A DNA stretch of 64,000 nucleotides. Origin: Methylopila henanensis (GTDB lineage Bacteria > Pseudomonadota > Alphaproteobacteria > Rhizobiales > Methylopilaceae). A program made the position numbers and the translations under genes. Every line of letters starts with the position of its first letter. Positions within the stretch are counted from its first letter, which is position 1. Shown here in pieces: positions 19,716-29,471 of the stretch. The notes beneath the pieces were generated by a model that made no database searches, was not told the DNA's origin, and saw nothing but the letters and a program-made list of their open reading frames with translations. The stretch is from contig NZ_JBHUER010000014.1 of NCBI RefSeq assembly GCF_042681025.1, forward strand, positions 1 through 64,000, given 5' to 3'.

Positions 19716-19851
19716 CCCGCCGACCCCGCGGGGACGCGGGAATTCTTTCGAGGAACCGAGGTGCTGCAGGGCGTTCGCGAGAACCGTCCCGCAGCGGGCC
19801 GCTTCGGGGCCGCTCCGGTTCGCTGAACGCTGAATGAGAGGAATGGGACAC

Positions 19852-21762
<1,911 letters not shown>

Positions 21763-21771
21763 TCAGGCCGA

Positions 21772-21806
21772 CGCCGCCCGCCCTCCGCAAAGGGGGGCGG
21801 GCGGCG
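21772..21806 (+). terminator. GC-rich hairpin after dnaK
   Basis: A 12-bp perfect stem (21772-21783 with 21795-21806, CGCCGCCCGCCC/GGGCGGGCGGCG) with an 11-nt loop starts 9 nt past the dnaK stop. No T-run follows, so it may be an mRNA 3'-end stabiliser or a partial attenuator rather than a full terminator, reducing read-through into the methyltransferase gene. Confidence 0.5.
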
Positions 21807-21827
21807 ATCGCCTGCGCGGCCCCCGCC

Positions 21828-22691
21828 ATGATCGCTGACGCGACCATCGAGCCGCCCTACGGGGCGCACCGCGCGCCCCGCTTCGTGGAAGCGGTGCGTT
21901 CGCTCGGCGACGCCGTTCCGGACAACGCCGTCGGCCGCAGGCTCGCCTCGCTGCTGAGGCGCGTCTGCTTCGCGGCGAGCGCGGCGCCTTACGACGTCGA
22001 AGTGTTCCCCACCATCCATGCGCGACTTCGGCCGGCGACCAACCGCACGGAGAAGCACGTCTTCCTCGCGGCCCATCTTTGGGACGCGCAGGAACGGCGC
22101 GCGCTCGAAACGGCGTTGTTCGCGGCGGACCCGGCGAAGCCCTTCGTCTTCGTCGACGTCGGCGCGAACGCGGGCTTCTACGGTCTCGCGCTCGCGTCCG
22201 TGGGGCGGCGGGCGGGGCGGGGCGTCTCGGTGCTTGCGATCGAGCCCGACCCAATCAACCGCGCGCGCCTCGAGGCCAACGTGGCGGCAAGCGCCGCGGA
22301 CGTGACGGTCGAGCCCGCGGCGGTCGGGCGGGTCGTGGGCGTGGCGCGCATGATCGACGACCCGCGCAATCGCGGCGAGTCGCGTCTCGCGGAATCCGGG
22401 CAGGGCGGCGGCGTCGAGGTCGAGGTGAAGCCGCTCGGCGCGATCCTCGCCGCGCACGGTCTCGCCGCGGTGGACGCCATGAAGGTCGACGTCGAGGGCA
22501 TGGATTTCGAGGTGGTCGCAGGCCTGTTCGAGACCGCGCCGGCGGAGGCCTGGCCTCGCATGATGATCGTCGAGGTGGGGCGCTCGGAGGCGGAGGCGGC
22601 GCCGATGATCGGCCTGCTGAGGTCGAACGGCTACGAGATCGCTGCGCGCACCCGGCTCAACGTCGTGGCGGCGCTTTCCGGGCAGGTTTGA
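21828..22691 (+). CDS. FkbM family SAM-dependent methyltransferase
   Basis: 287 residues. The C-terminal two thirds match FkbM: motif I FVFVDVGANAGFYGLALA, acidic loop VLAIEPDPINRARLEANVAA, then AVDAMKVDVEGMDFEVVAGL and MMIVEVG. The N-terminal ~90 residues are helical and less conserved. FkbM members O-methylate sugars or small molecules; the substrate is unknown here. It sits between dnaK and dnaJ, which are directly adjacent in most relatives. No clear ribosome-binding site precedes the ATG. Confidence 0.88.
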   Translation: MIADATIEPPYGAHRAPRFVEAVRSLGDAVPDNAVGRRLASLLRRVCFAASAAPYDVEVFPTIHARLRPATNRTEKHVFLAAHLWDAQERRALETALFAADPAKPFVFVDVGANAGFYGLALASVGRRAGRGVSVLAIEPDPINRARLEANVAASAADVTVEPAAVGRVVGVARMIDDPRNRGESRLAESGQGGGVEVEVKPLGAILAAHGLAAVDAMKVDVEGMDFEVVAGLFETAPAEAWPRMMIVEVGRSEAEAAPMIGLLRSNGYEIAARTRLNVVAALSGQV

Positions 22692-22841
22692 CGGTCTGCG
22701 CGAAGATCATCTCTCTCCCGGACGATCGGTCGGCATGGTCTGGCGGAATGTTCATCACGGTCGACGTCGGCGTTCTTGCGGCTCGACCCTGTTCACTTTA
22801 TCTGACCGTGCGGTCGGGCGCGGTCCAAAGCTGGTGACGGA

Positions 22842-23972
22842 ATGTCAAAACGCGACTTCTACGAGATTCTCGAGGTGGAGCGGACTGCGACCGACGCCGA
22901 ACTGAAGGTCGCGTTCCGCAAGTCGGCGATGAAATGGCACCCGGACCGCAATCCGGGCGACGCCGCCGCCGAGGCCAAGTTCAAGGAGGTGAACGCGGCC
23001 TATGACTGCCTGAAGGATCCGCAGAAGCGCGCGGCCTACGATCGCTTCGGCCACGCCGCCTTCGAGCAGGGCGGCTTCGGCGGCGGGGGCGGCGCCGGCG
23101 GAGCCGACATGTCGGACTTCATGTCCGACATCTTCGATTCGTTCTTCGGCGGCGGCGGCGGCGGCCGCGCGCGCTCGTCCGGCGGGCGCGAGCGCGGCGC
23201 CGACCTGCGCTACAACATGGAGATCACGCTCGACGACGCGTTCTCCGGCAAGACCGCGCAGATCCGCATTCCGACCAGCATCACCTGCGAGGTCTGCTCC
23301 GGCACGGGCGCCAAGGCCGGCTCCAAGCCGCGCCAGTGCCCCACCTGCGGCGGCGCCGGCAAGGTCCGCGCGAGCCAGGGCTTCTTCCTGATGGAGCGGA
23401 CCTGCCCCGGCTGCGGCGGGCGCGGCGAGATCATCGACGACCCCTGCGGCGCCTGCCAGGGCGCTGGCCGCGTCACCCGCGAACGCACGCTCGAGGTCGC
23501 GATCCCGGCCGGCGTCGAGGACGGCACGCGCATCCGTTTGGGCGGCGAGGGCGAGGCCGGAACGCGCGGCGGACCGGCCGGCGATCTCTACATTTTCCTG
23601 TCGATCGAGCCGCACCCGCTGTTCCAGCGCGATGGCGCCGATCTCTACTGCCGCGCGCCGATCCCGATGACCACGGCCGCCCTCGGCGGCTCGTTCGATG
23701 CGCCGACCATCGACGGCGGCAGGACGCGCGTTAAGATCCCCGAAGGCACGCAGTCCGGCATGCAGTTTCGGCTCAAGGGCAAGGGCATGCCGGTGCTCCG
23801 GTCCAAGGAGTTCGGCGACATGTACATTCAGGCGGTCGTGGAGATTCCCCAGAAGCTGACGCGCCGCCAGCGCGAGCTGCTGGAGTCGTTCGCGGCCGAG
23901 TCCTCCGAGGCCAATCATCCGGAATCGAGCGGCTTCTTTTCACGGGTGAAGGAGTTTTTCGGAGGAGCGTGA
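22842..23972 (+). CDS. dnaJ: Hsp40 co-chaperone DnaJ
   Basis: 376 residues with full class I architecture: J-domain with HPD in KWHPDRNPGD (residues ~32-41), Gly/Phe-rich linker (~75-115), four CxxCxGxG zinc motifs (CEVCSGTG, CPTCGGAG, CPGCGGRG, CGACQGAG; ~146-214) and C-terminal substrate-binding domains ending KEFFGGA. It stimulates DnaK ATPase and hands over clients. A ~150-bp non-coding upstream region suggests its own promoter in addition to any dnaK read-through. Confidence 0.98.
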   Translation: MSKRDFYEILEVERTATDAELKVAFRKSAMKWHPDRNPGDAAAEAKFKEVNAAYDCLKDPQKRAAYDRFGHAAFEQGGFGGGGGAGGADMSDFMSDIFDSFFGGGGGGRARSSGGRERGADLRYNMEITLDDAFSGKTAQIRIPTSITCEVCSGTGAKAGSKPRQCPTCGGAGKVRASQGFFLMERTCPGCGGRGEIIDDPCGACQGAGRVTRERTLEVAIPAGVEDGTRIRLGGEGEAGTRGGPAGDLYIFLSIEPHPLFQRDGADLYCRAPIPMTTAALGGSFDAPTIDGGRTRVKIPEGTQSGMQFRLKGKGMPVLRSKEFGDMYIQAVVEIPQKLTRRQRELLESFAAESSEANHPESSGFFSRVKEFFGGA

Positions 23973-24057
23973 CGTCGTGGCTCTTGTCACACCGCCGCGA
24001 TGTTGATCATCGTAAAGTCCGGATTGTGCGCGTCGTGTCGTAACGGAGCTTCCCTGC

Positions 24058-24681
24058 ATGCTTGAGCCCGCAAGGCGCAACGAACGTCGGCTCGGCGCCC
24101 GCACGAAGGGCATCGATTTCGCGGACGAGGCGCGCTTCCTCAAATCGTGGTTCGACAAGCCGCTCGTCACCGGCGCCGTGAGCCCCTCCGGCAAAGCGCT
24201 GGCGCGGATGATGGCGCGTTACGTCGACCCGACGGAAGACGGGCTGGTCCTGGAGATCGGTCCAGGCACCGGGCCCGTCACGGAAGCGCTGATCCAGCGC
24301 GGCGTGCCGGCCGAGCGGCTGGTGCTGATCGAGTTCAACTCCGAGTTCGTGCCGCTGCTGCAGAAGCGCTTCCCGGGCGCCAAGGTCGTGCAGGGCGACG
24401 CCTATTCCGCGGCCGAGACCCTTGCCGGCCGGATCGACACGCCGTTGATCGCGACCGTCTCCAGCCTGCCGCTGCTGACCAAGCCCGTGCGCCAGAGGGT
24501 TGCGCTGCTCGAGCAGTGCTTCGACATGTCCCGTCCGGGCGCGCCCTTCATCCAGTTCACCTACGGCGTAGCGCCGCCGATCCCGCGCGAGGCGATCGGC
24601 CCGGTCTCGACTGTCGGCTCCCCGCGCGTCTGGCTCAACCTGCCGCCGGCGCGCGTCTGGATCTACCGCCGCCCGGTCTGA
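24058..24681 (+). CDS. PmtA-like phospholipid N-methyltransferase
   Basis: 207 residues. SAM-binding motif I is LVLEIGPGTGPVTEALIQRG, followed by RLVLIEFNSEFVPLLQKRFPG and TVSSLPLLTKPVR; the N-terminal DEARFLKSWFDKPLVTGAVSPSGKALAR is typical of the rhizobial PmtA group, which methylates phosphatidylethanolamine to phosphatidylcholine at the inner membrane. The C-terminal YGVAPPIPREAIGP and VWLNLPPARVWIYRR fit that family. Related KsgA-type rRNA methyltransferases are longer and differ after motif IV. GGAG precedes the ATG. Confidence 0.8.
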   Translation: MLEPARRNERRLGARTKGIDFADEARFLKSWFDKPLVTGAVSPSGKALARMMARYVDPTEDGLVLEIGPGTGPVTEALIQRGVPAERLVLIEFNSEFVPLLQKRFPGAKVVQGDAYSAAETLAGRIDTPLIATVSSLPLLTKPVRQRVALLEQCFDMSRPGAPFIQFTYGVAPPIPREAIGPVSTVGSPRVWLNLPPARVWIYRRPV

Positions 24682-24682
24682 G

Positions 24683-24727
24683 AGGCGCGGATCCGCGCCT
24701 TGAGTTGTCAGGAAATGCGCTCCTGAC
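24683..24727. repeat. two adjacent palindromes
   Basis: 24683-24700 is a perfect 18-bp palindrome (AGGCGCGGATCCGCGCCT), starting just after the pmtA-like stop; 24707-24713 and 24721-24727 (GTCAGGA/TCCTGAC) form a second inverted repeat with a 7-nt spacer. The first may act as a terminator hairpin without T-run; the second, 58 bp before the FMN reductase ATG, could be an operator. Confidence 0.5.
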
Positions 24728-24784
24728 TATCCATTCTGTACGTGGCCGCGCGGCGGCGTCGCGTTCGCCCAACGACGGAACGTC

Positions 24785-25366
24785 ATGGCCAGTCCGAAAA
24801 TTGTCGTCGTCGCAGGCTCGATCCGTTCGGGTTCGCTCAACGAGAAGCTCGCCGCGCTTGCGGCCCGGTCGTTGCGCGACGCCGGTGCCGACGTGACCCA
24901 CATCTCGCTCAGGGACTATCCGCTGCCGATCTACGACGGCGATCTGCAGAACCAGTCGGGCGTCCCCGACGCGGCGAAGCGGCTGGTGGATCTTTTCGTC
25001 GCGCAGCAGGGGGCCTTCGTCGCGAGCCCCGAATACAATTCGAGCTTCCCGCCGCTTCTGAAGAACACGTTCGACTGGATGTCGCGGGTGAACATCGAGG
25101 GGCGGCCGCCGCTGCCGGCCTTCAAGACCAAGGCCTTCGCGCTCGGCGCGGTGTCGGGCGGCGCCATGGGCGGCTATCGCGGCCTGACCCAGCTCCGCGC
25201 GATGATGGAGCTCGGCCTCGGCGCCCTGGTGCTTCCGGAAATGGCGGCGGTCGCCGGCGGCGCCGACGCGTTCACGCCCGAGGGCGGCCTCGCCAACGCG
25301 CGCACGGCCGATTTTCTGGAGGCGCTGGTGCGCCGCCTCGTGGCGCAGTCGGGGCTGCTGGCGTGA
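24785..25366 (+). CDS. NADPH-dependent FMN reductase family protein
   Basis: 193 residues, flavodoxin-like fold: VVVAGSIRSGSLNEKLA is the FMN phosphate loop, ASPEYNSSFPPLLKNTFDWMSR the flavin-ring contact characteristic of ArsH/ChrR/azoreductase-type enzymes, and ALGAVSGGAMGGYRGLTQLR the second loop. It reduces FMN, quinones or similar acceptors with NADPH in the cytosol; the physiological substrate is uncertain. Its stop overlaps the pyrF GTG (GTGA), so the two are translationally coupled. Confidence 0.9.
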   Translation: MASPKIVVVAGSIRSGSLNEKLAALAARSLRDAGADVTHISLRDYPLPIYDGDLQNQSGVPDAAKRLVDLFVAQQGAFVASPEYNSSFPPLLKNTFDWMSRVNIEGRPPLPAFKTKAFALGAVSGGAMGGYRGLTQLRAMMELGLGALVLPEMAAVAGGADAFTPEGGLANARTADFLEALVRRLVAQSGLLA

Positions 25367-26061
25367 CGCAGGACGACGCGCGCGACCGCCTCATCGTCGG
25401 GCTTGATCTTGCGACCGTCGAGGAGGCCGAGGCCATGGTCGCCCGGCTCGGCGACGCCGTGACTTTCTATAAGGTGGGCTTCGAGCTTGCGCTGGCCGGC
25501 GGCCTCGTGCTCGCCGAGCGCCTGGCGGGCTCCGGCAAGAAGGTGTTCGTCGACCTGAAGCTGCACGACATCGGCGCGACGGTCGAGAAGGCGACGCGGC
25601 AGGTCGCGAAGTTGGGTGCGACCTATCTGACGGTGCACGCCTACCCGCAGACGCTGAAGGCGGCGGCGGAAGGGCGCGGCGCGAGCGGCCTCAAGGTGCT
25701 GGGCGTGACCGTGCTTACCTCCTGGGACGCGGACGACGTCAGGGAGGCGGGCTTCAGCGAATCGCCTGAGCAGCTTGTGGCGCGCCGCGCGCGCCAGGCG
25801 CGCGAGGCCGGCGTCGACGGCGTGATCTGCGCGCCGACGGACCTTCCGGTGATCCGTTCGGTCGCGCCGCGCCCGTTCCACGCGGTGACGCCGGGCGTGC
25901 GCCCCGCGGGATCGGCGATCGGCGACCAGAAGCGCGTCGCGACGCCGGCGGACGCGATCCGCAACGGCGCCGACCGGCTGGTGGTGGCGCGTCCGATCCT
26001 GTCGGCGCCCGACCCCCGAGCCGCCGCCGAGGCGATCGTCGCCGAGATCGCGGCGGCCTGA
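25363..26061 (+). CDS. pyrF: orotidine-5'-phosphate decarboxylase
   Basis: 232 residues from the GTG overlapping the previous stop. PyrF decarboxylates OMP to UMP in pyrimidine synthesis. The signature KVFVDLKLHDIGATVEKATR with the catalytic Asp-Lys-Asp pattern is present, as are LIVGLDLATVEEAEAMVARL at the N-terminus and TPGVRPAGSAIGDQKRVATP with the phosphate-binding ...GADRLVVARPI. Length matches bacterial PyrF (~230-240). The upstream open frame back to 24742 is in the shadow of the FMN reductase gene and is not coding. Confidence 0.97.
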   Translation: MTQDDARDRLIVGLDLATVEEAEAMVARLGDAVTFYKVGFELALAGGLVLAERLAGSGKKVFVDLKLHDIGATVEKATRQVAKLGATYLTVHAYPQTLKAAAEGRGASGLKVLGVTVLTSWDADDVREAGFSESPEQLVARRARQAREAGVDGVICAPTDLPVIRSVAPRPFHAVTPGVRPAGSAIGDQKRVATPADAIRNGADRLVVARPILSAPDPRAAAEAIVAEIAAA

Positions 26062-26242
26062 CGCGACTGGACACCGACCGAGCAGCTCCGCCAATGGTGC
26101 CGGCCCGCGGGCGGTCGTCGGCGATCGACGTTAATGCTCGTTAAACGAATGCCTTGCGCCTTCCGTCCAGTTCGCGCAGTTAGGTGGGACGCTTGCGCGT
26201 TTTCACGTAGTTAATGCGCTCGGGCGAAGCGTGGGGACGCTT

Positions 26243-26863
26243 ATGACGCCATTGGCAGGCACGGGGCACAGCGTCTTCGTCGTCGACGACGACGAAACCA
26301 TTCGCGACGTGTTGTCCGCGGTGTTCAGGGCCGACGGTTACGCCGTCGAGGAGTTCGGGGACGGGGCCGCCTTCCTGTCGCGCGCGACGGTCGAAACGCC
26401 GTCCTGCCTGCTTCTCGACGTCATGATGCCCGTCGTCTCGGGCCTCGATGTGCTCAAGACGCTGAACCAGCGCGGCTACGGCGCGCCGGTGATCATGATC
26501 TCGGGATCGGCCGACATTCCCATGGCGGTCGACGCGATCCGGCACGGGGCGCTGGACTTCATCGAGAAGCCGTTCGATCCCGCCACCATCGTGCGCCGGG
26601 TCAACGAGGCGCTCGCGGGCGCGGCGGCGCGGGCCGAGGCGCGACACGACGGCGTCGCCGCGGGCTTCTCGGGGAGCTCCGCGCTGACCCCGCGCGAGAA
26701 GGAGGTGCTCTCCCTCATCGCCGGCGGCCAGTCCAACAAGGAGGCCGGTCGGGCGCTCGGCATCAGTCCGCGCACCATCGAGGTGCACAGGGCGCGCATC
26801 ATGGAGAAGATCGGCGCCAAGAACGCCGCCGACCTCGTCCGCATCGTGATGACCGCCGGTTAA
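26243..26863 (+). CDS. FixJ-like response regulator (receiver + LuxR HTH)
   Basis: 206 residues from ATG 26243 (GGGGA 8 nt upstream; GTG 26231 is an alternative). The receiver has the acidic triad VDDDE (Asp15-17), phospho-acceptor Asp59 in LLLDVMMP, Ser in MISGSAD and Lys in FIEKPFDP. The output domain is LTPREKEVLSLIAGGQSNKEAGRALGISPRTIEVHRARIMEKIGAKN, classic FixJ/NarL DNA-binding. No histidine kinase is adjacent, so its partner is elsewhere. TTAA boxes lie upstream at 26131 and 26141 (spacing 6). It overlaps the next gene by 1 nt (TAATG). Confidence 0.92.
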   Translation: MTPLAGTGHSVFVVDDDETIRDVLSAVFRADGYAVEEFGDGAAFLSRATVETPSCLLLDVMMPVVSGLDVLKTLNQRGYGAPVIMISGSADIPMAVDAIRHGALDFIEKPFDPATIVRRVNEALAGAAARAEARHDGVAAGFSGSSALTPREKEVLSLIAGGQSNKEAGRALGISPRTIEVHRARIMEKIGAKNAADLVRIVMTAG

Positions 26864-27478
26864 TGTCAGCCAATATTGTCGAAACGATCGAGCAACTCGA
26901 GGCGATCTACGGCGCGCCCGCCGAGTCGTCGCTCGTCAAGCAGGTCCCGCGGCTCACGGCCGAGTATCGCGCCATCATCGAGGCCTCGCCCTTCGCCGCG
27001 CTCGCGACCTCGGGACTGGAAGGGCTGGACTGCTCGCCGCGCGGCGACGGCCGCGGCTTCGTCAGGATCGCCGACGACCGGACGCTGATCCTGCCGGACC
27101 GGAAGGGCAACAACCGCATCGACTCGCTGCGCAACGTCCTCCGCGACCCGCGCGTGGCGCTGCTGTTCCTCGTCCCCGGCGCCGGCGTGACGCTGCGCGT
27201 CAACGGGCGGGCGGAGATCTCGGTCGACGCCGATCTTCTGGCCTCCTTCGCCGTCGACGGCGCCGCGCCGCGCACGGCGCTCGTCATCTCCGTCGAGGCG
27301 GTCTACTTCCAGTGCGCGCGGGCCGTCATCCGGTCGAAGCTGTGGGACCCCGCCGGATTCTTGGCGCCNNNNNNNNNNNNNNNNNNNNNNNNNNNNNNNN
27401 NNNNNNNNNNNNNNNNNNNTTGACGGCGAGGCCTATGACCAAGAATGGCCCGCGAAGGCCGCGAAGACCCTGTGGTGA
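26863..27478 (+). CDS. pyridoxamine 5'-phosphate oxidase-fold protein, interrupted by assembly gap
   Basis: The visible N-terminal 168 residues match the PPOX-like family (MSMEG_1061 type): LKTE-like RLTAEYRAIIEASPFAALAT, GLEGLDCSPRGDGRGFVRI, LPDRKGNNRIDSLRNVLRDPRVALLFLVPG, YFQCARAVIRSKLWDP. Then 51 N intervene. After them the frame DGEAYDQEWPAKAAKTLW-stop, typical of this family's C-terminus, runs 27422-27478, but in a different phase, so the true gap is not 51 bp. These proteins use FMN or F420-like cofactors; substrate unknown. Probably co-transcribed with the FixJ-like regulator. Confidence 0.82.
27369..27419. other. assembly gap (51 N)
   Basis: 51 unknown bases inside a coding region. 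The reading frame after the gap is offset relative to the frame before it, so the N count is a placeholder whose true length differs from 51 by a non-multiple of three. Confidence 0.95.
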
Positions 27479-27484
27479 CCGCCC

Positions 27485-28645
27485 TCAGGGCTTGACCACG
27501 AGGAAGCAGAACGTCGCGAACAGCACCAGGTGGATCATGCCGTAGAGGATGTTCGTGCGGCCGGTGCCGAAGGTGAGCAGCGCGACGCCGAAGGTGACGA
27601 GCAGGAGCACGGTGTCCTTCGAATCGAGCCCGAGCTCCAGCGGCGCGCCGAAGACGATCGAGAGCGTGGCGATCGCCGGGATGGTCAGGCCGATGGTGGC
27701 GCAGGCCGATCCGAGCGCGAGGTTGACGCTCTTCTGCAGCTTGTTGGCGCGGGCGGCGCGGACCGCCGCGCTGAACTCCGGCAGCAGGATCAGGAACGCG
27801 ACGATGACGCCGGCGACCGCCGCCGGCGCGCCCGCGGCCTGAAGGCCGACGTCGACGGTCGCGGTGAAGGTCTTGGCCAGAAGGATCACCACCGCGAGCG
27901 CCGCGATGAGGAAGCCGAACGAGATCAGCGTCGCGCGGTTGCTCGGCTTGTGCGCCTTGTCGGCGGCCTCGTCGCCCTCGATCACGACGGCGAAATACTC
28001 GCGGTTGCGGACCGTCTGCGTGTAGAGGAAGGCGAGGTAGATCGCGAGAGTCGCGGCGCCTGCGAAGCCCAGCTGCGCCGGGGAATAGGCGCCGCCCGGC
28101 GCGGCCTCGGTGTGGTTCGGCAGCACCAGCGAGAGCGCGCAGAGCGGGATGAGCACCGCGAGATAGGCGTTGGCGCCGGTGACCCGGAAGCTCTGCTCCC
28201 GGTGGCGAAGGCCTCCGAGCAGGATGCAGACGCCGACGAGACCGTTGCCGACGATCATCACCACCGCGAGGATCGTGTCGCGCGCCAGCGCTGGGTTGGC
28301 GTCCTCGCCGAGCATCGCCGAGGCGAGCAGCGCCACCTCCATCACCGTCACCGCCATCGCGAGCACGAGGGTGCCGAACGGCTCGCCGGTGCGGTGGGCG
28401 ATGAGCTCGGCGTGGTAGACCGCGGCGAACACCGCGCCGAACAGGACCGGCACCAGCGCGATGGATACGCCGAGGCTGAGCGCCGAGCCGTCATAGCCGC
28501 CGTCCAGTCCCGTGAGCTTCAGCACCGCGACGAAGGCGAGGCCCAACAGCGGCAGGCCCCAGGCGCTGACCGGCGTCGCCGGATCGGACGTCGGAAGACC
28601 GGTTCCATGCGGGGCGGTCGGCACGGCGTCTTCGGCGGTCGTCAT
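27485..28645 (-). CDS. chaA: calcium/cation:proton antiporter, ChaA family
   Basis: 386 residues with about eleven membrane helices and the two CaCA alpha-repeats: TLVLAMAVTVMEVALLASAML (alpha-1) and VIVAFLILLPEFSAAVRAARANKLQKSVNLALGSACATIGLTIP (alpha-2, with PEF.AA..A...N..Q...N...GS). It exchanges Ca2+ (or Na+/K+) for protons across the inner membrane; rhizobial relatives are the y4hA type. The loop DEAADKAHKPSN is cytosolic. AAGGAG precedes the ATG by 8 nt. It converges on the PPOX-like gene with a 6-nt gap. Confidence 0.92.
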   Translation of the reverse strand: MTTAEDAVPTAPHGTGLPTSDPATPVSAWGLPLLGLAFVAVLKLTGLDGGYDGSALSLGVSIALVPVLFGAVFAAVYHAELIAHRTGEPFGTLVLAMAVTVMEVALLASAMLGEDANPALARDTILAVVMIVGNGLVGVCILLGGLRHREQSFRVTGANAYLAVLIPLCALSLVLPNHTEAAPGGAYSPAQLGFAGAATLAIYLAFLYTQTVRNREYFAVVIEGDEAADKAHKPSNRATLISFGFLIAALAVVILLAKTFTATVDVGLQAAGAPAAVAGVIVAFLILLPEFSAAVRAARANKLQKSVNLALGSACATIGLTIPAIATLSIVFGAPLELGLDSKDTVLLLVTFGVALLTFGTGRTNILYGMIHLVLFATFCFLVVKP

Positions 28646-28798
28646 TCAGCGAGGCTCCTTGGGTCGTCCGACATGTGAGAGCCGCCGGCGCGGGGGCTGC
28701 GTCGGCGGTCTATGCGGTTTGCGCAGGATCGATTATCCACACGGGGTTTAGAACACAGGCCGGCGGCGTCCAGTCTTTCCCGTCGCGTCGCCGTGAAC

Positions 28799-29461
28799 AT
28801 GAGCGTGATGACCCTCGCAACGACCGATCCCATCGTCGCCCCGGAGACGCTCTCGGTCGCTCCGCGGCCGGATCATCTGCTGGTGGCGGAAATGGTCGCG
28901 CCGGGCTCGCGCGTGCTCGACGTCGGCTGCGGCGACGGGGCGCTGCTGAGGCTGCTGATCGAACGACGCGGCGTCGACGGCCGCGGCATCGAGCTGTCGC
29001 AGTCCGGGGTCAACGCCTGCGTGTCCCACGGCCTGTCGGTGATCCAGGGCGACGCCGACGCGGACCTCGGCTACTACCCCGACGACGCCTTCGACTACGT
29101 CGTGCTGTCGCAGACGCTGCAGGCGACGCGGCGGCCAAAGGCGGTGGTGGAGGATCTGCTGCGCATCGGCCGGCGGGCGATCGTCTCGTTCCCGAACTTC
29201 GGCCACTGGCGCACGCGCTCGCAGTTCTTCCTCCGCGGGCGGATGCCGCAGAACGCCAATCTGCCGGAGACCTGGTTCGACACGCCGAACATCCACCTCT
29301 GCACCATCCGCGACTTCGTCGATCTGGTGGAGCTTCTGGGCGCGCGCATCGAGCGCGCGGTGGCGCTCGACGCCACCGGCCGTCCCGTCCGCGTCAACGC
29401 GCCGTGGTGGGTGTGGAACCTGTTCGGCGCGCAGGGCGTGTTCCTGCTCAGCCGCGGCTGA
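28799..29461 (+). CDS. metW: methionine biosynthesis protein MetW
   Basis: 220 residues from ATG 28799 (28808 possible; the frame is open to 28712 but unlike the family there). SAM-type motif SRVLDVGCGDGALLRLLIE, then GRGIELSQSGVNACVSHGLSVIQGDADADLGYYPDDAFDYVVLSQTLQ, and FPNFGHWRTRSQFFLRGRMP, all diagnostic of MetW. MetW works with homoserine O-acetyltransferase MetX, whose gene normally precedes metW in Alphaproteobacteria; here a cation antiporter lies there instead, divergently. Confidence 0.93.
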   Translation: MSVMTLATTDPIVAPETLSVAPRPDHLLVAEMVAPGSRVLDVGCGDGALLRLLIERRGVDGRGIELSQSGVNACVSHGLSVIQGDADADLGYYPDDAFDYVVLSQTLQATRRPKAVVEDLLRIGRRAIVSFPNFGHWRTRSQFFLRGRMPQNANLPETWFDTPNIHLCTIRDFVDLVELLGARIERAVALDATGRPVRVNAPWWVWNLFGAQGVFLLSRG

Positions 29462-29471
29462 CGTCTCGCGG

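Noticed and set aside
19567..19851. CIRCE element or hrcA-type control upstream of dnaK
   Set aside because: No TTAGCACTC-N9-GAGTGCTAA-like inverted repeat is present.
24742..25362. N-terminal extension of pyrF
   Set aside because: Arg-rich shadow of the FMN reductase gene; PyrF homology begins at the GTG at 25363.
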